Shown piece after piece: positions 20,101 to 30,115 of a DNA stretch of 64,000 nt. Positions within the stretch are counted from its first letter, which is position 1, and each line of letters starts with the position of its first letter. This stretch comes from Hydractinia symbiolongicarpus (Eukaryota > Cnidaria > Hydrozoa > Anthoathecata > Hydractiniidae), in NCBI RefSeq assembly GCF_029227915.1, contig NC_079875.1:16237001-16301000 (forward strand), given 5' to 3'. The position numbers were made by a program, and so were the translations under genes. The notes under the pieces are model-generated. The model saw only the letters and a program-made list of their open reading frames with translations. It did no database searches and was not told the origin of the DNA.

Positions 20101-22710
20101 TTGTATCAAGGACCTGTAATTAACTCTATTTTGCAATCTTTAAGAATAGCTAAGTAAACACAATTTTTTTTGTTTTCTGGCGTCCTGATAAAAATGCAAT
20201 TTCATTTTATTATTAGAATGTCCTCAAGTATTGTGTAAACGACATTGCAGATATGGATTTGCTAAAAATGCTCAAGGTTGCCAGACGTGCACTTGCTTAC
20301 CAAGAGGTATATAAATTGCATTGATCTCTAAGTGTTATTAAATCGAGGGATCGGTATATTTATGATTCATAGCACAGACTAAGTGAATGTCCATACATGT
20401 ATTTTAGTATGTCCTCGAATACAATGAAAACCATGTCGTTATGGTTACATGAAAAGTTTTGATGGCTGAGAAACTTTTATCAGTATTAGTATTGTAGTTA
20501 GAATATGTGACCAGAAACTGGTCACAAGCAGTCAATGCGTAAACGGAGGCAGTTATGTAACTCAAGAAATCACAATAGTAACTTAAGCCAGTGGGAAATA
20601 TTTGAGTTCGATACCTCGTTAAAAAACAAAAAACTTAAAACTTAAAATCAATTTTGAATGCAAAGCTCGCTTAAACGGATATGTATGATGGAAAGATGCT
20701 TGTGAAACATGTTAATGCACAAAAGAACTAACTTTTATTCTGCTCCGGTAAAATGAAAAAAGTTAACCACCTATTATAGTCTTATATAGAAATCTCGTTT
20801 CTCAGTTTTTTCAAAACATCTTCAGTTGTTTAAATGTTTCTAAGTATTGTATAAACGAAATTGCAGCTATGGATCTTTAAAAATATGCAGTGTAATGTTG
20901 TCAAAAGGTGTACAAACTACGTTGTGCTTTGATATGCGAAATAAATTGTTTAGTAGTTCTTTTCATCAAGATCTTTTTTAAAGACCTCAAGAAACGCCTA
21001 CATCTTTTTTTAGCATGTCCTTTGCTCAAGTGCAAACCATGTCGTTATGGTTACATGAAAGATAGTAATGGTTGCCAAACTTGTCAATGTAGACCACGAG
21101 GAGGTAAATTTCTTTAATATTTTTATCTAGTTAATGTAATTTCTTATGAATTAATATTATTCAACGAAGGCTAATTGTAATAATTCTGAACATGATATCC
21201 ATAACAATTTAATCTGTTTTTATATAAAGAAAATATATAGCATGCTCGTATCTGACTTTAGTTTGTCCTTTGAGACGTTGTTTGCGACCTTGTCCAAATG
21301 GCTATCTGACAGATCGAAATGGATGCAATACGTGCATTTGTAAAAGGAAAGGTAGGGTATCCATTTAAAACCCAACCGCTAGGCAATTTCATTAGTACTA
21401 CTATTGTTTTTAAAATATCCTATTGCAAATTAGTCAATAAAAAGATAAGTGCTGACAGGTGTAAAATAAATGATAGAGAGTATCGCACTGCTGCAATTTA
21501 TTAATATTGGTTTTAGATTCATAATATACGAATAGAATTCTTTCTGATAAAAAACCAGGATATGCAATGACAAGTACTTACCAAAGACAAATACTTAATT
21601 CTAACTTAAGAAGTCATCGCGAAATTTCCCATATATTCGAATTCCTAACTCTTTCAAAAAAAAGTAGAAGAGATAAAAATTTTCGAAAGGAACTCCGGTT
21701 TTGTAGTTTTCATAAAACACTTTCTAGTATTAGAATGATTTGTGTATTAATCGAAGTATATTCTACATTTATCAGTATCTGCTTTAAGACAAAATTTTTG
21801 ATCAAAACCTAATGCATCTGCATGCCTTTTAGCATGTCCTTTACTCAAGTGCAAACCTTGTCTTCTTGGCTACATGAACGATAGAAATGGCTGTCAAACA
21901 TGTCAATGTAGACTACGACGTAAGTTAATTGGAAAATCTTTTTTATTATCGGAGACTCTTATAGCCTGTTTTATTTGTTATAGTTTTGACAATACTAAAA
22001 ATATTTAGATATCAGTGAGCTAAAATTAATGTTCTTTACTCGTCAGAAATATAGTTAAAAAGTTTTATATGAGATGGCTTTGCACAAAAATCAATTTGGG
22101 CAAATTATACTCCAGCTCGACATGCGCAAATGCATGCTAACAATAAGATATCTTATTTCATCTTAAATTATTTATTGCGCTAACGATAGTTTGCTCAAAA
22201 CAGTATCATTCTTTGCACATTATATCATCTAAAACACTAGACAAAATATATTTTGCAAAACATTGTGTTTCGCTATTTGCAGCAGTTGGAATTCAAAAGT
22301 TTTAAATTTGCAGAGATGTAGGCTAATTAATTGAAGTCAAAAATAATGGAATAACCTAAAATCATAGGTTTGCTGTGAAAAACAACTGGACTTAAAAAGT
22401 CCGGAGTCCGCTCTACTTATATATAAACTGCTTTCCCAATTGCTCGTGGGTATACGAACTTCGAAATTCTGCCGGGCTTTGCATGTCTTGGATTGTAGAC
22501 GGAAGGCTATCATCTTATTTGCTAAAAGGATCAGTATTTGCTATAGCTTGAAAAGTGTCCATAGGATGGGTTGTATTTTTACGTTGAAAATGATTGCAAC
22601 CCAAAATGTTTCTTCTAGGTTGCCCAACCCCATTGTGCAGATACAGATGTCCTATGGGATATGCAAAAACTAAAGACGGATGTCCAACATGCTTTTGTCT
22701 TAGACACTGA
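17128..22710 (+). CDS. Secreted IGFBP-N plus 11 antistasin-repeat protein (putative serine-protease inhibitor)
   Basis: Thirteen coding exons: 17128-17257, 17419-17538, 18024-18116, 18611-18697, 19217-19306, 19501-19590, 19692-19778, 19944-20033, 20217-20306, 21014-21103, 21262-21351, 21833-21919, 22619-22710. They join in frame to about 411 aa. Exon 1 encodes a signal peptide (VLVLLVVCFAVVEIEG). Exons 1-2 form an IGFBP-type N-domain (RCGCCKYCAKVEGERC). Each later exon encodes one ~29-31-aa antistasin domain (pattern C-x(3-6)-C-x(1-3)-C-x2-G(Y/F)-x5-GC-x-TC-x-C). Antistasins are Cys-rich inhibitors of trypsin- and factor-Xa-like proteases. Every intron is phase 1, so each exon is a removable module. 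CRIM1 also combines IGFBP and antistasin modules, but with vWC domains and a membrane anchor, both absent here. The last exon ends right after its domain. Target protease unknown. Confidence 0.85.
20408..20475 (+). pseudogene. Dead antistasin exon (type Z) with Cys-to-stop change
   Basis: Nearly identical to exon 19692-19778, including its acceptor (ATTTTAG) and CGTTATGGTTACATGAAA. The second Cys codon TGC has become TGA, and the exon decays after ATGAAA without reaching the GC-x-TC-x-C half or a donor. Including it would truncate the protein, so it must be skipped. Confidence 0.8.
20658..20727 (+). pseudogene. Dead antistasin exon relic (probable type X)
   Basis: Translates in one frame with stops as TGC-K-A-R-LNGY, then KDACETC and a final Cys after a stop, i.e. 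the spacing of an antistasin domain with several stop codons. It occupies the place where the third three-exon block should have its first (type X) exon. Confidence 0.5.
20830..20910 (+). pseudogene. Dead antistasin exon relic (type Y)
   Basis: Aligns with exons 19501-19590 and 20217-20306: TAAGTATTGTATAAACGAAA, then TTGCAGCTATGGAT and a degraded remainder. It has an early stop, lost Cys codons and no usable acceptor. Confidence 0.7.
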
Positions 22711-22939
22711 CAGGTAAAAATGATAACCTTTTATTCAAAGCAGTAAACTTTACCTTATTTTTGTTCATGTTAAGATCGCTTACTTGACCTCTAAAAATCT
22801 TAACTGTCACCAGTGACTATTTAATGCAAGTATAATTTTAATTGTCACAATTTTTTAATGTCACAATGACGAATTGATTCTTTGATATGCGCAGTCTATT
22901 TTTAGTTTACATATTTAAAGTGATAACTATTTATAAACT

Positions 22940-23450
22940 GACAACTACAGTTAGCAAAAAGACCACGGTTAATTCTTGTATTTACTGCTATTATAATTCA
23001 AATAATGAAGTAGATACAGCTATAAAATGGTTTAAAATGAAAAAATTACAACCTGTTTCAAATTGACAAGGGTTGCCATTTTTTTAGAGAACAAATTCGA
23101 AGAGATTTGAAGACTTTTAATGAGACTCCTGAACTATTTTAGGTGATGTTTTCATAAAAAATATTAAGGAGATTTGAGGAAATTTTTGTATTTTTCCAAT
23201 GAAATTGAAGAGATTTCAGTTGATTTTTATTACAATAAGGTCGATGTTGGACTGGACAAAACCAGAGATTATAAGTTCACTACCTTTTACCTTTTACCTT
23301 TCCCCTTTAGGTTATTCTCCACTTAACTGTCGGTTACAGAAGATAGAAATGACGTGGAAATAAAAATGATTTTGTAACAAGTTGTATTTTTTTTGCTGCA
23401 AGTGCAATGCCTTTTGAACCATTTTGAGCATAATGAAAACACATTTCATG
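22940..23450. repeat. Dispersed repeat copy 1 (partner 54165-54690)
   Basis: Two blocks recur near 54.2-54.7 kb. Block A (22940-23240; GTAGATACAGCTA, then TTTAGAGAACAAATTCGAAG and TTTCATAAAA) matches 54450-54690. Block B (23360-23450; GATTTTGTAACAAGTTGTAT, then TTTTGCTGCAA and TGAGCA) matches 54165-54250. Block order is A-B here and B-A there. No ORF. Confidence 0.6.
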
Positions 23451-23991
23451 AAGTAATGCTAGGGACTAACTGATCCAAAATTACTATTTAATTTCAAGTG
23501 CTTTCTCGAGGAATAATGTTTTAAGAACGATACTGCAATGGCAACATCCAGTTGGTCATTACACCTGCTGAATTCTTTATTTAACGACAAATTGATAGTG
23601 GGAGTGGTTACATGCGCACATATAAATAGCTCTGCTCGACTTCTAACACCCTTGCCTATTTTATAAAGGCCTTTAACGGTTATCCTCTGTGTATATAGCT
23701 ACCAAGTTATTTGCTGAAGAATCAATTATCTACAAATGTTATTTTTCTTGTATTGTCAAAAATTCTGCTGCAAACCTTTTCCTCCTTAGACTTTATTTAC
23801 TCCTGAAAGCTAATTAGTCTCCACTAAAAATCCATTCAGCAAATTCCGGAAATATCTAGTCATCCGCAAAAATATATTCCCCAAAGATTTCCTTGGCAAG
23901 TAATTTGCATCCTAGACATATAGCTACCGTAATGTATCGTTTAACAACACATTTGTACATTATGACGATAATAATGATGATAATAATTATA

Positions 23992-24168
23992 AACCTATCC
24001 ATACATGACTGCATTTTCTTTTGCTAAATAAATGATTTTTACGCGCACCTATCCATACATGACTGCATTTTCTTTTGCTAAATGATTTTTACGCGCCAAT
24101 ATTATAAACCTATCTACACATGACTGCATTTTCTTTTGCTAAATAAATGATTTTTACGCGCCAATATA
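23992..24168. repeat. Three-copy ~55-60-bp tandem repeat
   Basis: Units start CCTATCCATACATGACTGCA and end in GATTTTTACGCGC. The second unit lacks one TAAA, and the second and third carry a CAATATTATA-type spacer. Copies are nearly identical, so the array is young. Confidence 0.85.
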
Positions 24169-24695
24169 CTGTCATATTCTAATCTACCTTGCAATACACC
24201 TTTCTCAAATTTTATAAATTATAATGATTATGACGTCATCCAAAATTTTATAATGGTTTTATGCTCCTGAGGATATTCAGATAGAATATTAAATTATCAT
24301 GACAAAACTAAAGTTTTTAGACCAATATTCTGCTTGGATTTTATTTAAATTTGTAGAAAATTATTATTTTAAAAACGAGCCTATTCTTAGAATCTTGGCT
24401 ATATGAAGGGTTTGACCGTAAATTTCAGCTCGCAATTGAGGCACTTAAGGAACCAAAATATTTACAAAATTGGTAATTTGTTCTACCTTTTGATAAAGAA
24501 CTTAGAGCTGAGAATCATTTTTATTCTCTACCTCTTTAATCGAGTTTGGCATAATTGGAAAAGTCGGAAAAAAGTCTATTCTAAACAAATCTAATCTAAC
24601 AATATTTACTTTTTTGAAATTATCGAAGGATTGTGTGATAATTTGTTTGGTCTACTAAGTTTCATAACTGTTTATTTGCGTAAGGTATAAACATC

Positions 24696-25063
24696 ATGCG
24701 CCACGATGAAATTCGTCTATTGGCTTTAGCTAGAAATAGACTGTTTAGGTTATGCGCAGCCATTTTAAAAATATTCCACAGGAAATTTAGCATATTTCCA
24801 GACACAACGATGGTCTTAAAGAAAAGAAGAAAAGAGCTGTAACAACAAACGCTATATCTCCTGTCAGCACAAGTAATATTAGAAAACATATTTAGGTCCT
24901 CAAGAGGCTGATAGAAGGTAGCTAAAAAATCGTGGCGACTATGCAAAATAAGGGCGATGGGCAGCAAATAACCATGTTAACAACCCAATTAGAAGAAATA
25001 AATCGCCTAAAAGAGAGTATTGTAGCTTATTTAGGTCAGTGTTTAGACCGTGCGAAAATGTAA
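24696..25063 (+). other. Two adjacent short ORFs with protein-like composition
   Basis: 24696-24842 encodes 48 aa starting MRHDEIRLLALARNRLF and ending in a basic VLKKRRKEL. 24941-25063 encodes 40 aa with a helical, heptad-like run (QQITMLTTQLEEINRLKESI). Their composition is less AT-driven than the surroundings. They could be exons of a small gene or the relic of a mobile-element protein. No family recognised. Confidence 0.25.
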
Positions 25064-25520
25064 TTTTGAAAATTCCAAAAATTAGTTTTTTTGGTGTTGC
25101 AGGCTCAGTTTTTAAAATTTCTAATTGAAATTTTCCCACTTGATGTATAAAAAAAAGGGGAATATATATGTACCCCAAATTTTCAAGAGCTTTCTTGGAT
25201 TAGATATTCCAATATCGCGATAATTGCAATATTATCTACTGCAAATTTTCGAAAACAAACGTCTGCGGAATTTTTTATCCAAACAACAATGGAATAATTT
25301 CATTCTAAAACAAAAATCATTGGATTATTCAATTCTTTATGCATCTAAGGGATTTATTTGCTATAAGAACAAATCAAGTTACACTACTGAAATACTGCCG
25401 CGAAAATAAAGCGATATAATTTACATTTTCGTCTAAAATAAACACACACTTAGACTATAATAACCTCAATTGTCCTGTAGATGTGCAGAAATCTGAATGA
25501 TTTATCTCAAATGGGAGCCT

Positions 25521-25595
25521 TAAGGTCCCTCCTGAAAATAATTGACATGGTAGCTATATTCGTTGTAATTAGTAAGGCTAACCACATAATATAAA
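25521..25595 (+). mobile_element. 3' fragment of the SINE family at 57558-57720
   Basis: AGGTCCCTCCTGAAAATAAT, then GACATGGTA and GTAAGGCTAACCACATAATA, align with 57650-57715. The tRNA-like head is missing or too diverged here. Confidence 0.55.
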
Positions 25596-25689
25596 AAACA
25601 CTTATACTGCTACATGGTTAACGTCACACATGCTCCCATAGTTAAAAGTGTCAGATACTTCTTTCAACGTGCCAAAACTCAAGATTATG

Positions 25690-26780
25690 GTTTGCAAATG
25701 TCCATTTTCTAAACAAAAGTGATGAATCCTGTAATTGATGTAGGCAGTGCACGAAATGTCATTGTTTCATTTAAAATGGGCGACCACTCAAAACTGCACA
25801 TGCTCTAATCTTACTGTAAGTCTTATCTAAAGTAAAACAGAGTTTTTAATACATGAAAATTTTGGACTTTTTTACCTTTTTAAAACTTTTTTTCCTTTAT
25901 ATTATTTTAAAGTTTACCCCCGTAAACATTTTAATAATCTAAATCAACTCAATATTTGTTTGGATTTGCGAGTATAAATTTGTTTTCTATAATCCGTGTT
26001 TATATTTAAGATAAAAGACAAAATTTGTTTTTAGACTACTTCTTGTTTGCTCACTCCGCCACATAATCTAGATTGCCATTTTTTAATAAGGTTAAAGTAA
26101 TGTTTAAAATAACGTCGTTTTTCAAACACGTAACGTCAAAATGAAAGTCGCTTCCGACGTTTGTAAAAAAGTTGGAAACATAGTTTCTTTGCGGATTCTG
26201 CACTACAATACAATCGGGTCATCACCAGTGCTGTTGTAGCATCACAAACTAAAAATGGATAGACACCCAAATGAAGAATCATCAATTCTCGACGATCGTA
26301 TGGCTGAAATCGTTTCCAAAACAATAACTATTCCAAATATGGAATGAAGAAAATATTTTTTGTTTTATCAGACGCACAATCCGGGAAAAAATAGTCCAAT
26401 GATTCACATTCCGGCGAAACACAGTCCGGTGATTCACAGTCCGGCGAAACACAGTCCGGTGATTTACAGTTCGGCTAAACACAGTCCGGTGATTCACAGC
26501 CCGGCGAAATTTTGTTTATTTTTATCCTATTGTAATAAAAAAAAAAAAACATTTTCATGACCGTATAGCAACGCTTTTGTTCAATGCTTCACGGTAATTT
26601 TTCATGCATGAACCATGTCGGGCAGAAATACTTAAAGTCCGGCGACTAACAATTTCTCCCGAACACATTATACATAAAAATGCTGACCAGGCTTTTCACA
26701 ACATGACATTTGCTTGTTTACAATATAGATTTTTCACTCCAGCTTCACATATTATTTTGTTCTCAAGATGAGACGGATCC
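25690..26780. repeat. ~1 kb dispersed repeat, copy 1 (partner 61720-62240)
   Basis: Ordered matches to 61720-62240: TGTAGGCAGTGCACGAAATG, then TCACTCCGCCACATAA, then TACATAAAAATGC and GCTTGTTTACAATA. The copy here is interrupted by the 26393-26510 tandem array. No ORF of note; family unknown. Confidence 0.6.
26393..26510. repeat. ~30-bp minisatellite, about four copies
   Basis: Units combine GATTCACAGTCCGGCGAAA and CACAGTCCGGT. GC content is clearly above the surroundings. The sequence is open on both strands only because of the repeat. Confidence 0.85.
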
Positions 26781-27997
26781 ATGTTTTTTCACATCAGGCA
26801 AACTTTTGAGGAGGCTAGTAAGCGTAATTTTCACGAGGTAATTCGGCGTATTTTGAGACTCCTCTTTGTAAGTTTTTTGCGAAAATAATAGTATAGGTAT
26901 ATTGCAAAAATGTTGTAGATGGCTAAAAATTCTTGGAAATTATGTTGAGTAATAAATCTACAAATTTCTAATGCTCAGTGATGCGCACTATAATTCAAAC
27001 TAATATACACTTCCAATATTTATGTGCACAGCTGTTTTAAGCATGCAAAAAGGAGGCCTATAAAAGAAGTAGTTTTTATTAAATGAAAAACATTTAACCA
27101 AACACAACAACATATGTAGACAATACTTTTAAAAAATGACAACATTACACCAATTACTACGACTTTGAGAAGGATGGAAATCTAAAATTTAGCGTACAGG
27201 GGTCTAAAAGATAGATATGAAAACTCCGAAGTATCTTAGCCATGCAGCATACCAATAAAAAAGAGTCATTGAAAAAAACCCTTCCTTCCAGTATTCTTAG
27301 GGTTAAACATGCTACTTATGTAATAAAAATTGGTCATTTTCGCGAAAATAAATTCTTGCGTTTATAAAACTTTTTAAAAAAGCATATCTTTTAAAAAGAA
27401 AAAGAACTAACTGAGATGAAAATTAAATCTGAGGTGATTAGAATTCGATAGCCACCACTTCAAACTTTTGTGGAAAACTAAATCCGAGGTGCACAATAAC
27501 TCTTCTAAGCACCTGTAGCTGGCGATATAACTTGAAGGTTAGAACACTGCAAAACGTATACAATTTCAATTGCTATTTTCAAAAAAATACAGCGGAAAGC
27601 AAATTCTGACTGCGTATGCGAAAGTAATCATTCATCGGTGTTTCGGTGTTTTCTTTAAGCTTTATTATGGATAGCTTTAACTGATACAGTTGATTACACT
27701 CAGAAGTAGGCTGTACTACATTTTGAAATGAGATACTGACATACACAGGACTGACACAAATTAAAAGTGAAAGGATTATATTTTTAGTGACGTAAGAAGG
27801 TCCACCGTGGTTGACCCCGACACGCAGGATGAAATTTTAGAAAATAAAATTCCAGGATGCCAAAAATTTACATTTCCGCCTCGTTTTATGTAACTCTAAA
27901 ACACCCTAAAGTGTTCTTTTTGTTTTTATAACATTTCAGAGTTCCCGTTACTATTTGATGACAATATTGATGACAATGTTGACAATAGCACACTTTA

Positions 27998-28270
27998 TAT
28001 TAGCCAGGAGATCCAGCATAATTTTTCTTACCAGCAGAAAATCGGAATTGCTAAGCTGGGTCTGATTTTTCTGCGGTCAGAACACTGACCGTGCTTTTTG
28101 ATTGGTTAATTCTATTATTCCTTGCTCGCGTGGGCAATATCGGGAAATGTTTTGTTTAGAGCGCACCTCACTGCCCTGAACAAATATGATTAATTCACAA
28201 ATAGAGGGTAAGATGTGACCACGCCGACCTAGTGCTAATTGGATGGTTGTAATTTGAGATTTGCTTTTAG
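27998..28270 (+). repeat. Dispersed ~280-bp repeat, inverted partner at 39595-39960
   Basis: Matches the reverse complement of 39595-39960 across its length: AGCCAGGAGATCCAGCATAA, then TGCGGTCAGAACACTGACCG, GGCAATATCGGGAAAT and TGTGACCACGCCG. Non-coding; probably a MITE or SINE body. Confidence 0.7.
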
Positions 28271-29139
28271 GTGGATTTAGATTTTAGGAATTTGCTCAAA
28301 CATTTGTTTGCGTCAAGCTTTCGTTTAAGAAAAAATTGAATGTGATATCCACGAAGAAATCTTAGTTATCTAGGCTAACTTTTATATAGGCTGTAGACTA
28401 TATTATTAACATATATAAACTATCATTTAAAATCATTAAGGGTATTACAATGATGTCTAATTTGTAAAAAAACTCGTGGCACCAAAACTAACGTGTTTAA
28501 GTAATAAATGCAAATGCATCGTTATAAAAAATACGTATACTCACCAATTTTTGCTTCAACTGGCGTATGTACTTGTTTTTTATTTATTTATACAAACTCT
28601 ACCCCCAAACTACCTGCTAAGAAAAATTTTGAACAAACACGGTTGTTGTTTTAATGTGTTTAGATCTGCACTTTTTCATTCACGGATAATTGGCTCTGCA
28701 CTTTCCCAAATAAAATAGCTACACAGAACTTTTATTTCGCTGTGGATTTATAAGAAACTTTATGAGAAACGAAGTTAAACTTACTGTGACACTGTAGGGC
28801 GGTTTATACTGACGCAAGAAGGGACGAAAACCGAAAAAATGCGTGCCTGGACGGACAGATTATCAAAATGATACGGTGAGATTCCGTTTAGAGGAAATAC
28901 TCACGTTCTCAAGACCGCACGAAAGTCGCCTCGGCATTAACCTTTATCATATAAACACGTAACAAATTTCAAGAGTTAGTGGTTACCAACTTTACTCCCC
29001 ATTCCAGATATAATCAGCAACTAAGCAAGCGAAACTGGAGATTGGTTTTTGTCACACGAACATAAACACACACTCGAAACTTCAGATAAAGTTAGACCTC
29101 CAGGCTTCGTCAAAACATTGTAAATCTTTGATCTGACAA

Positions 29140-29199
29140 GGTCTAACGTCATACAACATCGCTAAGCTTGGTCTAACGTCATGCAACATCGCTAAGCCT
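29140..29199. repeat. Two-copy 30-bp tandem repeat
   Basis: Two nearly identical units beginning GGTCTAACGTCATACAACAT, differing at about two positions. Confidence 0.85.
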
Positions 29200-30115
29200 T
29201 TTAACACTTGAAGATTGTAGTGGTTTTTACTTGTGCCAATCCTCATTTTTTTATCCTTACATTTTTGTATAACCGTTTGTTAAAAAATTCTAGTGAGCAA
29301 ATAAACATTTAGATAGTGAATACAATCTTGACAAACGCTTTAAAAAACAATAGTGTTTCAAATCTGTTCGATAAACACATATAAAGATATGAAACACTTG
29401 ACTGATTCTATAACCTGAAATAAGCGTGGATAGCTTGATGGAATATTTGCTGAGCACTGTTAGGAGCGTGGTGAATGGAGGAGGGGTGTATGTTTATTTC
29501 ACACGTAATCTGTAGGTAAATGTTCTCCTTTTGATATAATCTCATACTGTAGTCCTAAAATTAAGACTGAAATTTAAACAATGAAGAGGATTAAAATTTC
29601 AAACTTTTATGCTCAGTAGGCCTCAATCTTAGTGAAGTCTCCAAAACGTTCAAACCTACAACCTCGCCCTTCCAGCCCAAAAGCTATAGTTGCGCCTCTG
29701 CAGATGTGCCTTTCTATGCAATTTTCAGATTTAAGAAAGTGCTTGTACAAGGGGTGGGGTAGAAAGGGAAGCATTTATATTTTGTTTATGGAAAAGGTGC
29801 AACAAAACAATTTATGGGGAATTTTAAAGAATGCTCAGATGTTTCTAAATAAGAATAATTTGTTTATGCATTATTGCTTGTTTACAGATGGAAACCGGCT
29901 TGTGAAAGTTTCATATGCAGTGTGTTATTAAAGCCTAAAAAAATAACACTAAGACGTGACACTCTTCTTTTGCTTTTGAAGTGGGATAACCACACTTTCA
30001 AGTTAATTAATGCAAGAAAGTACGACGATGGAGTGTTCGTGATCATTAATAACCTTTAAAAGCAAGTGTTTTTCTTTTACTTGCTCAATTTTCAAAGTTA
30101 GTAAAAGAAGAGAAG

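Larger units (their letters stand above)
26781..30115. other. Intergenic upstream of the thioester gene, no gene seen
   Basis: Short chance frames only (for example 28476-28718 and 29632-29931, without domains). Contains the dispersed repeat at 27998-28270 and a two-copy 30-bp repeat at 29140-29199. Confidence 0.4.

Noticed and set aside
24000-24168. CRISPR-like array
   Set aside because: Only three direct units without uniform spacers, in an animal-type genome; an ordinary tandem repeat.
26282-26560. ORFs on both strands encoding NHRTVF-type and SPVIH-type repeats
   Set aside because: Translation of a 30-bp minisatellite in both directions; not a gene.
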